DNA of 64,000 bases from Pedobacter sp. AJM (lineage in GTDB: Bacteria > Bacteroidota > Bacteroidia > Sphingobacteriales > Sphingobacteriaceae). Location: positions 868,001-932,000 of the forward strand of contig NZ_NHOT01000003.1 of assembly GCF_002197755.1 (NCBI RefSeq). The letters are read 5' to 3'. Below, piece after piece: positions 52,834 through 61,968 of the stretch. Within the stretch, counting starts at the first letter, position 1, and every line of letters starts with the position of its first letter. A program made the position numbers and the translations under genes. A model generated the notes under the pieces. The model saw nothing but the letters and a program-made list of their open reading frames with translations. It did no database searches and was not told the DNA's origin.

Positions 52834-55275
52834 TTGAAGAATTTACTTTTTACCGCGCTTGTTGCAATGTTACCTTTTCTGGCATCGGCACAAAATGCCA
52901 TTACCGGACGAGTAACGGATAACAATCAAAACACCCTACCGGGTGCAACCATCAAAATCAAAAACCAGCGAACTGCGGTATTAAGCGATGCGGATGGCAA
53001 TTATACCTTAAGTAATTTATCGAACGGGAATTATATCATTCTGGTCAGTTATGTGGGTTATAAAACGCAGGAAAAACCGATCATGCTTAATGGAAACAAC
53101 GTATTAAATTTCACGCTGCTTCAACAAAATTTCCTGGCAGATGAGGTAATTGTTCGGGCCACACGTGCGAATGAAAAATCAGCTACCACCTATAAAAACG
53201 TAACCAAAGCCGAGATTGAAGAAAATAATTTCGGACAGGATTTGCCCTTCATTCTGCAGAACACACCAGGAGTGGTGGTGAATTCGGATGCAGGTGCAGG
53301 TGTAGGCTATACCGGAATTCGCATCCGCGGAAGCGACAACAGCCGGATTAATGTCACCGTAAATGGTATCCCCGTTAATGATAGTGAAAGCCAGGGAACT
53401 TTTTATGTTAACATGCCCGATTTTGCCTCTTCAGTAGATAATATCCAGATTCAGCGTGGTGTAGGTACCTCTACCAATGGCGCAGGTGCTTTTGGTGCCA
53501 GTTTAAATATTCAGACCACAGCCAGTGAAATGGAGCCTTACGCCGAGGTAAATAATACCTATGGCAGTTTCGATACCTGGAAAAACACGGTAAAAGTAGG
53601 GACAGGTTTAATCAATAATCGTTTTAGTTTTGATGGCCGCCTGTCAAGAATCAGTTCTGATGGCTATGTTGATAGGGGAGCCTCACTCTTAAAATCATAC
53701 TTTCTTTCAGGTGCTTATCATGGCAATAAAGATTTGTTAAGGGTAAACGTATTTGCGGGATCGGAAAAAACCTATCAATCCTGGAATGGAATACCTGAAT
53801 CAAGATTAAACAATGATGTTGCCGGAATGCAGGCTTATATAGAAAGGAATGGTCTGAATGCTGATGATGCTGCGAACTTACTAAATTCCGGCCGCCGGTA
53901 TAACAGTTTTACTTATCATAATCAAACGGATAATTACTGGCAAAATCATTACCAACTGCTGTATGCAAGGCAATTTTCTGATCAATTCTCATTCAACGGG
54001 GCTTTGCACTATACAAAGGGAGAAGGATATTATGAGGAATTCAGGACAGATAATAAGCTAAGTGATTATGGTTTAAACCCGGTTATCGTTGGTCAGACAA
54101 CCATAACCAATACAGATTTAATCCGTCGCCGCTGGCTTGATAATGATTTTTATGGGGTTACCTATGCCTTCAACTATGTACCACAAAAAAACTTAAACTT
54201 TACAGTTGGTGGTGCATACAATGAATATAAAGGAGCACATTTCGGACAGATTATCTGGGCGCAATATGCATCCAACGGAAATATAGACAGGCATTATTAT
54301 GATAACGAAGGTTTTAAAACTGACTTTAATATTTACGGAAAAGTAAATTATAGTCCTATTGAACAGCTAAGCTTATTTGCCGATTTACAATACCGCAGGG
54401 TTTATTATGATATTTCCGGAACGGAGAATAAACTAAATACACTGGCCATTAATGATCAGTTAAATTTCTTCAATCCAAAATTAGGTGCCACGTATTTCAT
54501 CAATACTGAAAGCAATTTATATGCATCATTCAGCGTAGCCAATAAAGAGCCCAACCGTGATGATTATGTAGATGCGGCGGCAGGTGTTTTCCCAAAACCG
54601 GAGCGCTTAAATGATGTTGAACTTGGTTACCGTTTCAAAAACAGCCGCTTCAACTTAGGTGCCAATGCTTATGGTATGTTTTATAAAAACCAGCTGGTGG
54701 TTACCGGAAAAATCAATGATGTTGGTGGTAACTTCCGTCAGAATGTAGATAAAAGCTACCGTTTGGGGATGGAGCTGGATGGTTCATACACCATTAATAA
54801 ATCTTTCGCACTGAATGCAAATGCAGCATTCAGCAGAAACAAAATCAAAAATTTTACGGAATATTATGACGACTACGATAACGGTGGCCAGGTGGTTAAT
54901 CATTATTCATTAACTGACATTTCCTTCTCACCCGCAGCCGTATTATTCGGCGAATTGGTTTACAAACCGGTAGCAGGTTTTGCCATTGCCCTGCAAAGTA
55001 AATATGTCAGCAAACAGTACCTGGATAACACGCAAAACAATGATAGAACAATTAATGGCTATTGGGTGAGTAACGCACGTTTAGGCTATAACTTTAAATT
55101 TGCAGGCGTAAAAAATGTCAATCTCGGTTTATTGGTGAATAATCTGTTTGACAAAAAATACGAAAGCAACGGCTACACTTACGGTTATCTTTCAGGTGGA
55201 AGCAGGATTACAGAAAATTTTTATTACCCACAGGCAGGCACTAACTTGCTGTTGAATTTAAATGTAAAATTTTAG
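52834..55275 (+). CDS. TonB-dependent receptor under TPP riboswitch control, predicted thiamine-type uptake
   Basis: An outer-membrane transporter of 813 residues. The start is a TTG (no in-frame ATG is near) giving a signal peptide ending in ASAQ. A carboxypeptidase-like regulatory domain (residues 20-100, AITGRVTDNNQNTLPGATI) is followed by the plug (about 115-220, ILQNTPGVVVNSDAG, IRIRGSDNSRINV) and a 22-strand barrel ending in NLNVKF with a C-terminal Phe. The TPP riboswitch upstream points to thiamine or a precursor as substrate. This is a regulatory inference, in line with published reports of THI-regulated receptors in this phylum. Confidence 0.92.
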   Translation: MKNLLFTALVAMLPFLASAQNAITGRVTDNNQNTLPGATIKIKNQRTAVLSDADGNYTLSNLSNGNYIILVSYVGYKTQEKPIMLNGNNVLNFTLLQQNFLADEVIVRATRANEKSATTYKNVTKAEIEENNFGQDLPFILQNTPGVVVNSDAGAGVGYTGIRIRGSDNSRINVTVNGIPVNDSESQGTFYVNMPDFASSVDNIQIQRGVGTSTNGAGAFGASLNIQTTASEMEPYAEVNNTYGSFDTWKNTVKVGTGLINNRFSFDGRLSRISSDGYVDRGASLLKSYFLSGAYHGNKDLLRVNVFAGSEKTYQSWNGIPESRLNNDVAGMQAYIERNGLNADDAANLLNSGRRYNSFTYHNQTDNYWQNHYQLLYARQFSDQFSFNGALHYTKGEGYYEEFRTDNKLSDYGLNPVIVGQTTITNTDLIRRRWLDNDFYGVTYAFNYVPQKNLNFTVGGAYNEYKGAHFGQIIWAQYASNGNIDRHYYDNEGFKTDFNIYGKVNYSPIEQLSLFADLQYRRVYYDISGTENKLNTLAINDQLNFFNPKLGATYFINTESNLYASFSVANKEPNRDDYVDAAAGVFPKPERLNDVELGYRFKNSRFNLGANAYGMFYKNQLVVTGKINDVGGNFRQNVDKSYRLGMELDGSYTINKSFALNANAAFSRNKIKNFTEYYDDYDNGGQVVNHYSLTDISFSPAAVLFGELVYKPVAGFAIALQSKYVSKQYLDNTQNNDRTINGYWVSNARLGYNFKFAGVKNVNLGLLVNNLFDKKYESNGYTYGYLSGGSRITENFYYPQAGTNLLLNLNVKF

Positions 55276-55304
55276 TCTTTATCATTTTTTTAATTCTTTG
55301 CCCC

Positions 55305-55364
55305 ATCAGTAATGTAAGAAAAAATAAGATAGACTCTCAACTTATATTTTCTTACATTACTGAT
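55305..55364. repeat. Large hairpin after the receptor gene
   Basis: Arms 55305-55328 and 55341-55364 pair over 24 positions with one mismatch, the outer 18 being perfect, around a 12-base loop. There is no following T run, so it may be an RNA stability or processing element rather than a simple terminator. It lies 30 bp after the TonB-dependent receptor stop. Confidence 0.8.
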
Positions 55365-55528
55365 CTAATCCATTTGCAGAGATGAGTTGGCAAACATCCT
55401 CCTGTCGGTTAATGCTGTTTGAAAAGATTAGCTGTTCAGCGTAATTGCCCTTACAATACTTTTATGTAGTTCATCCGATATATTCATACCTTCGGGTTTA
55501 TACTTTCGCCCAACCGAATCACATCATT

Positions 55529-56158
55529 ATGAAATACATTGAGAAACTTCAATATATCACGCACGACATTCCACAATTAACACATATTGAACAAGCCCAA
55601 ATGGCTTGCGAGGCAGGTGCGAAGTGGATACAGTATCGCTGTTTAAATAAAACAGATGAAGAGCTTTTAGCAGAAATCAATGTTATTGCCGAAATTTGTG
55701 ATGATTGGGGTACAACATTAATCGTGACCAACCATATTCATTTAAATGGCCAGGCTGATATTCAGGGATTTCATATGGAAGATCTGGACGCAGATTTTAT
55801 CGCCCTGCGCAAATTAGTAGGAAACGATATTACTTTAGGAGGCACTGCACATACCATTGAAAATATGCTCAGATTGACTAAAGCAGGAGCAGATTATATC
55901 GGACTTGGTCCTTTCGCAAGCACAAATACTAAACCCAATGATTTTTCCCTTTTAGGCGTGGAAGGATATGCTACCATCATGCCACAGCTTGAATCTCTAA
56001 AAATCACTACACCCATTCTGGCCGTTGGCGGGATAAAAACTTACGATGCAGAAGCTTTAATGCAAACAGGCATTTATGGAATCGCCGTATCTGAAGCAAT
56101 CTATTCTGCAGATGATTTTATTGAAGCTTATCAGGATTTTTACAACTTAGTTAAATAA
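55529..56158 (+). CDS. thiE: Thiamine-phosphate synthase
   Basis: Joins HMP-pyrophosphate and thiazole phosphate to thiamine phosphate. The start MKYIEKLQYITHD was chosen over an ATG 28 codons upstream, since the TIM-barrel family begins there. WIQYRCLNKTDEEL is the substrate strand, and DYIGLGPFASTNTK is the phosphate-binding loop (GxGPxxxTxTK). GGIKTYDAEALMQTGIYGIAVS closes the barrel. It has 209 residues, a normal length. A TACTTTCG sequence (55501-55508) resembles a -7 box with one deviation, so it may have its own promoter. Located after a TPP-controlled receptor. Confidence 0.93.
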   Translation: MKYIEKLQYITHDIPQLTHIEQAQMACEAGAKWIQYRCLNKTDEELLAEINVIAEICDDWGTTLIVTNHIHLNGQADIQGFHMEDLDADFIALRKLVGNDITLGGTAHTIENMLRLTKAGADYIGLGPFASTNTKPNDFSLLGVEGYATIMPQLESLKITTPILAVGGIKTYDAEALMQTGIYGIAVSEAIYSADDFIEAYQDFYNLVK

Positions 56159-56232
56159 ATTGCTGTGAATTAACATTTTATAATTTGAAGCCAGTTGGAT
56201 ATTTTTTAGTTTTGGGATAAATCCTAACCAGC

Positions 56233-57525
56233 ATGTCAGAAAATGTTTCTCAAACCAGCCCCCCCTGGAATATCTATACAAAAATCGCTTTCAGGTTTTT
56301 CTTTCTCTTATTGCCGCTTTTTATCATCCTAAACAATAACGGAGCTTTCCCATTTCTCTCGGGCATATTGCAGCTACCAAGCTTGGTGCTACATCATTTC
56401 ATTCCGTGGTTTTCCAAACATGTCATCAATTACAATTACGATTTTACAATCACCACCAACGGCAGTGGTGATACCTCATATGATTGGGTATTATTGCTTT
56501 TTATATTTTTGGTTTCAGTAATCGGCTGTATCATTTGGTCAGTTTTCGACCGCAAACGTAAAGGCTACAATGCGGCCTATTATTGGCTCGTGGTACTGGT
56601 GAGGTTTTATCTGGCCTTTACCCTGATATTATATGGTTTATTAAAGGTAATCAAACTTCAATTTCCCGATCCTTCGTTAAACAGACTTTTACAACCTTTT
56701 GGCGATGCCTCACCTATGGGCCTTGCATGGACATTTCTGGGCTTTTCGAAAGGATACAATATCTTTATGGGTGTTGTAGAAGTTTCTGCTGTTTTATTAT
56801 TGTTCCGCCGAACGGTAGTGGTAGGTGCCTTTTTATCCCTGGCGGCAACTGTACATGTTATGTCGATGAATTATTTTTTCGACGTACCTGTAAAACTGCT
56901 TTCAACCGCGCTTGTAGTCATGAGCCTTTTTATTCTGGCCCCTCATTTCTTAACACTGTACCGTTTCTTCATCAAATATGAAAGTCAGCAACTCAATAAA
57001 ATGTACCGCCCTGCTTTTAAAAAGCGTTGGTTTTACATTTCGGCCTATAGTTTGAAATATCTGTATATCACCGCCTCAATGATTACTTTGCTGTATACTT
57101 TCATCCAACAAACCAAAACTTATGGCAGTGTGGCACCTAAAGCCTTTTTATATGGTATTTATAATGTAGAAGACATGAGGCTTAACGATAAAACATTGCT
57201 TCCGTTAACTACCGATAGCATCCGTTGGAAACAAATGGTGATCAATTACACAGGTTATGCGAGGATAAAAAAGATGAATGATAGTACAGTCAATTTCACT
57301 ACTGTTTTTGATCAGAAAAAGAAAGAACTGGTATTAAAATCTACCGCTAAAGATTCATCAAAATATGTGTTAAGCTACCATCTTATTGGAAAAGACAAGC
57401 TGGTTTTCTCTGGTTTGAGCGATCAAGACGCTATATCGGTAAGCTTTAAAAGGAAAGATCTTAACGATTTCAGGCTCATTAACAGGGGATTTCATTGGGT
57501 AAGTGAATACCCTTATAACCGTTAA
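56233..57525 (+). CDS. DoxX-like polytopic membrane protein
   Basis: A 430-residue protein with several membrane segments in the first 280 residues (for example WVLLLFIFLVSVIGCIIWSV, the LVRFYLAFTLILYGLLKVI stretch and VVVGAFLSLAATVHVMSMNY), ending in a soluble domain of about 130 residues rich in beta-type sequence. The central part, YGLLKVIKLQFPDPSLNRLLQPFGDASPMG, resembles DoxX-type proteins. Function unknown. It lies between thiE and the TPK-like gene, 74 bp after thiE. Confidence 0.7.
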   Translation: MSENVSQTSPPWNIYTKIAFRFFFLLLPLFIILNNNGAFPFLSGILQLPSLVLHHFIPWFSKHVINYNYDFTITTNGSGDTSYDWVLLLFIFLVSVIGCIIWSVFDRKRKGYNAAYYWLVVLVRFYLAFTLILYGLLKVIKLQFPDPSLNRLLQPFGDASPMGLAWTFLGFSKGYNIFMGVVEVSAVLLLFRRTVVVGAFLSLAATVHVMSMNYFFDVPVKLLSTALVVMSLFILAPHFLTLYRFFIKYESQQLNKMYRPAFKKRWFYISAYSLKYLYITASMITLLYTFIQQTKTYGSVAPKAFLYGIYNVEDMRLNDKTLLPLTTDSIRWKQMVINYTGYARIKKMNDSTVNFTTVFDQKKKELVLKSTAKDSSKYVLSYHLIGKDKLVFSGLSDQDAISVSFKRKDLNDFRLINRGFHWVSEYPYNR

Positions 57526-57588
57526 TCATTTTACCTGCAGCTGATTCTTAATGTACCGTACTTAATGCGAAATTTATATCTTCGCATT

Positions 57589-58149
57589 ATGTCATCACAC
57601 CATATTGTAAAAGAAAAACAAGAGCCGGCTTTATATATAGATGAGCTTGGAAATTTTAACGAGGAGTTATTGGGTCAACTGTTGGAGTGGAGCCCAACAC
57701 TGTTGGTTAATGGTGAAAACTATGATAAAATTTTCTCGCTTGGGCTGAAAGTGGATGTGCTGGTAAACGGAAAAACAGAAGATGTACAGGAAGACACGAA
57801 AATTATTCAGGGCCCGGTTGATGCCTTAATGGTTGCCGTCAACTATTTATATGAAGAGAAATATCCGGCGGTTAATGTCATTGCCAAAAAATTTGATTTA
57901 GAAAAATTCGCTGGTTTCGAAGACCAGATTAACCTCGTTGTATTCACAGAAAAAGCGAAACATTACCCTATTAAATCTGGTTTTTCTGTATGGAAGCCCG
58001 CAGGAAGTGAGTTTCTGATCCACGGAAACCGATACCTGGAAGTCACCAATCTGACGCAAACAGAAGAAGAAATTTTTGTAGTGGTTAAAGATGGCTTCGT
58101 AGAATTTACTTTTTCCGGACAACCCATTTTTATCAGTGAACCCATATGA
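57589..58149 (+). CDS. Thiamine pyrophosphokinase-like protein
   Basis: A 186-residue protein from the start MSSHHIVKEKQEPALYI. The layout suits the thiamine pyrophosphokinase family of Sphingobacteriaceae: an N-terminal domain (EWSPTLLVNGENYDKIFSLGLKVDVLVNG) and a C-terminal beta domain (FSVWKPAGSEFLIHG, VKDGFVEFTFSG). However, the acidic ATP/Mg motifs of canonical TPK are not clear, so activity needs proof. The thiamine setting supports the call. It overlaps the following GNAT gene by 4 bases (ATGA). Confidence 0.6.
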   Translation: MSSHHIVKEKQEPALYIDELGNFNEELLGQLLEWSPTLLVNGENYDKIFSLGLKVDVLVNGKTEDVQEDTKIIQGPVDALMVAVNYLYEEKYPAVNVIAKKFDLEKFAGFEDQINLVVFTEKAKHYPIKSGFSVWKPAGSEFLIHGNRYLEVTNLTQTEEEIFVVVKDGFVEFTFSGQPIFISEPI

Positions 58150-58640
58150 TTACATTAAGAAAGGCCAAAGAGCAAGATATTGAGATCATTCGGGATATTG
58201 CTGCAGCAACCTGGCCATCCACCTATCTTGAAATTATCGGCCAGCATCAGATTGATTACATGCTTGAAAAAATGTACAGTAAGGGGGAATTGTTAAAGCA
58301 ATTGATGGAAGGGCATATTTTCTTAATTGCTGAGGATAATGAAACCCAATATGGATTTGCCGGTTATTCCATTATTGACCTTGAAGAAAAAATATACAAA
58401 CTCCATAAGCTTTATGTGCTGCCATCAGCCCATGGTAAAGGTGTAGGCAAACTGCTGATCAATGAAATTTTCAATCAGGCGAAAGAAGCCGGAGCATCAG
58501 CATTACAACTGAATGTTAACAAGTATAATAAAGCAAAAGATTTCTACCTGAAAGGGGGCTTTACCATCAAAGAATCGGTAAAAATTGATATTGGTGAAGG
58601 CTTTCTGATGGATGACTATGTGATGGAATACAAATTTTAA
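58146..58640 (+). CDS. GNAT family N-acetyltransferase
   Basis: A 164-residue cytoplasmic acetyltransferase. The acetyl-CoA loop is LYVLPSAHGKGVGKLLINEI (the Q/RxxGxG/A motif), preceded by GYSIIDLEEKIYKLHKL, and LNVNKYNKAKDFYLKGGF is the family's C-terminal motif. Its start overlaps the TPK-like stop by 4 bases, so the two are co-translated. Acceptor unknown. Confidence 0.92.
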   Translation: MITLRKAKEQDIEIIRDIAAATWPSTYLEIIGQHQIDYMLEKMYSKGELLKQLMEGHIFLIAEDNETQYGFAGYSIIDLEEKIYKLHKLYVLPSAHGKGVGKLLINEIFNQAKEAGASALQLNVNKYNKAKDFYLKGGFTIKESVKIDIGEGFLMDDYVMEYKF

Positions 58641-58655
58641 TCTTCATTAAAATTT

Positions 58656-58699
58656 AAAAGCCTCAAATTATAGTATTGAACTGATAATTTGAGGCTTTT
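58656..58699. terminator. Strong hairpin terminator after the GNAT gene
   Basis: A perfect 16-bp stem (58656-58671 with 58684-58699) with a 12-base loop, followed by T on the plus strand and with A before it. It ends the thiamine-related transcript and may also serve the convergent M28 gene. Confidence 0.9.
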
Positions 58700-58733
58700 T
58701 TATGTTAGGCTATTGAAACTAAAAACGAATATG

Positions 58734-60038
58734 CTATTTTAATTTTGGTATTCGGGTGGGCGTATCTATGCCATTTACAATGGAAGTTGCACTCTTGGCA
58801 ATCGCCTTAATTGTTGATAAAATATTTTCCACATCCAGTGTGCTATACTCATCTTTCACGGTATGATAAAACTTATCGACATCAATCTGATCCGTACTAA
58901 TGGTGTGTGCCGGCACGCCCAAAGCAGCTAAAGTTGCATTATCACTTCTATAAAAAAGATTCTGTTCGGTGTAGGGATCCGGATGGAAAGTAAATTCTGT
59001 GCCAGCTAAATTTTTCTGTAAAATCTTTCCAAAATCCGACTTATCATAACCCGTAATAAATGCGGTGTTTTTACCGAATTTAGAATCTTTCCCAATCATT
59101 TCAATATTAAACATGGCTACCACATCATCAGGATTTAATTTTTCTGAAAAATACCTTGCGCCAAAACCACCGATTTCTTCAGCCGTAAAGGCCACAAAAA
59201 TCAAGGTACGTTCATTATTTTTTTGTGTTTTATAATATTTAGCCAACGCAATCATAGCTGTTGTTCCTGAAGCATCATCATCAGCTCCATTCGCAATGCT
59301 ATCCCCATCTACTGTTTTAAGTACGCCTAAGTGATCATAATGCCCGGAGAAAACAACCAGTTCTTTAGCTTTTGATTTACCTGGAATTACACCTGCAACA
59401 TTGAACAATGGCATTTGGGTTACCTTGCTTTTAAAAGTTGCTGAAAAATCTGTTGCGGCATCTTTACCTAACACAAAAACCTGTACAACACTAGTCGTTG
59501 CTTTTATATCTTTTTCATCAACAGTTGTTGGCTTACTAAAATGGTCTCTATAGCGGTTAAAAAGATCTGCAAATTTACTGTCTATCAATACGATCTGATT
59601 TTTATTGGTATTCAGCATAGCCCTAAACTGAGCTACAAATGGTTTTTCAGGATCTAATTTAACAATTGTAGTGTTGGATTTATCAAGCGTAACACTTTCT
59701 GTGGTGATGCCCGTAACCATTAAATTTTCGGGGGCAATCTCTTTCCCATCAATTTTAATCGTTTTGCTTACGTTCGCAACCTGATATTTATAAAATGTCT
59801 GTCTAAAATTTTTTTCTCCTGTTAAGGGTTGAAGTCCTATCTTTTTAAATTCAGACTCGATAAATGTAGCTGCTTTATCTATACCTGGGGTAAAGGTTTT
59901 ACGCCCCTGCATCTCATCACTGCTTAAGGTTTTGATCAGATGGTCGGTATATTCTCGGGTGATGATTTTATCAATGTTTTGTGCGTTGAGCTGTAAACTG
60001 GCCAGGCCAGCAAGCGCTAAAAAAAATATTTTCTTCAT
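58734..60038 (-). CDS. M28 family metallopeptidase
   Basis: A secreted zinc aminopeptidase-type protein of 434 residues with a signal peptide (MKKIFFLALAGLASLQLNAQ). The metal ligands are in VVFSGHYDHLG (His), ANGADDDASGTTAM (bridging Asp), FTAEEIGGFGARYF (Glu-Glu) and FNIEMIGKD. Order and spacing fit M28. It follows the M61 gene with an 18-bp gap and probably shares its transcript. Confidence 0.92.
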   Translation of the reverse strand: MKKIFFLALAGLASLQLNAQNIDKIITREYTDHLIKTLSSDEMQGRKTFTPGIDKAATFIESEFKKIGLQPLTGEKNFRQTFYKYQVANVSKTIKIDGKEIAPENLMVTGITTESVTLDKSNTTIVKLDPEKPFVAQFRAMLNTNKNQIVLIDSKFADLFNRYRDHFSKPTTVDEKDIKATTSVVQVFVLGKDAATDFSATFKSKVTQMPLFNVAGVIPGKSKAKELVVFSGHYDHLGVLKTVDGDSIANGADDDASGTTAMIALAKYYKTQKNNERTLIFVAFTAEEIGGFGARYFSEKLNPDDVVAMFNIEMIGKDSKFGKNTAFITGYDKSDFGKILQKNLAGTEFTFHPDPYTEQNLFYRSDNATLAALGVPAHTISTDQIDVDKFYHTVKDEYSTLDVENILSTIKAIAKSATSIVNGIDTPTRIPKLK

Positions 60039-60056
60039 AAACTATATATTTTGCTG

Positions 60057-61889
60057 TTATTTAGATTTTACCTGCGAGTTTAACCAATTATCCCTGAATT
60101 TTTGCAAAGCCGGTGTTAATGTTCCTCCGGTTTTTTCAATTGCGATGATTTCCAAAGTGGGATTTTCTGTAAAAATTAACCGGGTTGTTTTTTCTTCACC
60201 ACGATAAAGGTAGCTCACCGGAATGCTATCGCCAGGCTGGTGTGCTGCAGTTACATGATCCATATCGGCAATGGTTTTAATTTCTTTTCCATCCATGGTT
60301 AAAATAATATCCCCGACATCTAAACCTGCCTGGTAAGCGGGAGAACCGATTAAAGTTTGTGGTAAAACTACTTTGCCGTTTGTAAAATTTAACCGCCCGA
60401 AACCCGCATATGCCTTTCCGGGATTAGCTTTACGCAATACAAAACCAGCATGAAGCAAAAGCTTTGCATAGTCATTTTTATCTGTTCCATAAACATACTG
60501 ACTAAAAAAATCCTTTGCAAATGCTTGATTTTTGGTCAGCTCGCTTAACGTTTTTTCCAAATCAGGAATAGTATAAGCAATTTCAGGCTTCCCATAAGCT
60601 TTCCAAAGTGCACGCATGTAATCATCAAGTGTGAGCTTAAATTCAGCACGTAAACGGAGATCGAGGGCTAAGGCCGTAGCTGCACCATAAGTATAGTAAG
60701 AAAGAAAAGTATTAGCTGCATTGGTTTGATCAATTGCCACACCGGCATCAGCAAATACGGCATAACGACTGGCCTGGATGGGTGAAAAATTCTTTGCTCC
60801 CGGGGTATTCAAAACTGAATTCACCATTCCGGTGAAAGCTTGAATAGCATTATCTACTGTTTTTAATCCGGATCTGGTGAGCAGTAAACCGCCGTAATAT
60901 TGTGTAAATCCTTCTGCCAGCCAAAGTTCATCACTCATATTAGAATGTTCAAAATTGAAAGGCTCCAGTGTTTTCGGACGAAGACGCTCTACGTTCCAGC
61001 TGTGAAAATATTCATGCGAAAAGGTGCCCAGCAAATTGGCCTCATAACCTTCAATTTTTGGCGTGCGCTGCACGATAGAAGTAGAATTCCGATGCTCCAT
61101 TCCATCACCGGCATTATCCGGATATACATCATCAAGGAAGTAATAATTACCATAATCATAGCTAGGAAATTCGCCCCAGACGGCAAAATGTTCATCCACC
61201 ATCTTCTTCAGCATTTCTGCATACTGGTCTATCGTTTGCTGACTATCGTTAGCATGTGCAATGAAGTGAATGGTCTGTATTTTCCCATCCTTGTTTTTAA
61301 CTTCCCACTTGGCTGTTTTATAATCCGCTATTTCTATCGGACTATCCATGAAATACTGGAAATTAGGCGCAAAATAAGTATCGTTAGCCAATGGTTTGAG
61401 CTGAGTGGCTACTTTCCATTGCGGTTTGTCTTTATAATCAAACTTTACCAATCTCGGACGATCATCCATTCCCACCGGAAAAGCAAAAGTTGCCGGAATG
61501 TTCATGTGTGCATGTGTTTCATCGAAACCGGCATAAGTACCGTCAATCCAGTTGCCAAACAAGGTATAAGTAACTTTTACATGGTTGCCATGCGATGGAA
61601 TTTCATACACATCACCGGCAGATTGTTTGATGATTAATGCCTTCCCATTTGCATCAAAAGCTTTAAGATGATAGATGTTTTTACCAAACTCATGTGTGGC
61701 ATATCGCCCGGGAGATGAGCGGCTCATCCTCACGATTAAGTTTCCGGCAGGAACATCAGGAATGCTCATGGTAATTTCAGCTTCATGATGGATTGCATTT
61801 GGAAACGAAACGGTATAACTAATTTCATTTTGAGCGAAAACGCAAAGCGAAAGCACACTAAATATGGTTGTGCCTAAAAATTTCTTCAT
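60057..61889 (-). CDS. M61 family metallopeptidase with PDZ domain
   Basis: A secreted peptidase of 610 residues with a signal peptide (MKKFLGTTIFSVLSLCVFAQ). The zinc site is H292-E-Y-F-H296 with the downstream ligand E326 in WLAEGFTQYYG, as in glycyl aminopeptidases (M61). An N-terminal beta domain precedes it. A PDZ domain follows at about residues 490-580 (GFGRLNFTNGKVV to AGLDVGDIILTMDGKEI). Upstream of the M28 gene on the same strand; both suggest periplasmic peptide processing. Confidence 0.93.
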   Translation of the reverse strand: MKKFLGTTIFSVLSLCVFAQNEISYTVSFPNAIHHEAEITMSIPDVPAGNLIVRMSRSSPGRYATHEFGKNIYHLKAFDANGKALIIKQSAGDVYEIPSHGNHVKVTYTLFGNWIDGTYAGFDETHAHMNIPATFAFPVGMDDRPRLVKFDYKDKPQWKVATQLKPLANDTYFAPNFQYFMDSPIEIADYKTAKWEVKNKDGKIQTIHFIAHANDSQQTIDQYAEMLKKMVDEHFAVWGEFPSYDYGNYYFLDDVYPDNAGDGMEHRNSTSIVQRTPKIEGYEANLLGTFSHEYFHSWNVERLRPKTLEPFNFEHSNMSDELWLAEGFTQYYGGLLLTRSGLKTVDNAIQAFTGMVNSVLNTPGAKNFSPIQASRYAVFADAGVAIDQTNAANTFLSYYTYGAATALALDLRLRAEFKLTLDDYMRALWKAYGKPEIAYTIPDLEKTLSELTKNQAFAKDFFSQYVYGTDKNDYAKLLLHAGFVLRKANPGKAYAGFGRLNFTNGKVVLPQTLIGSPAYQAGLDVGDIILTMDGKEIKTIADMDHVTAAHQPGDSIPVSYLYRGEEKTTRLIFTENPTLEIIAIEKTGGTLTPALQKFRDNWLNSQVKSK

Positions 61890-61968
61890 AAAAGAGGTTT
61901 GATGGGCTTAAATTACTAAGAATGCGCGAGCTAAGATGTAAAATAATTAATAACATTTAAGCTGTTGG

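Noticed and set aside
56583..56981. 132-codon plus-strand frame in a different phase
   Set aside because: It overlaps the DoxX-like gene on the same strand in another frame; the longer frame has membrane segments and proper context.
60900..61637. 245-codon plus-strand frame
   Set aside because: It lies fully inside the M61 peptidase gene on the other strand, whose motifs are clear; the antisense product has no recognisable features.
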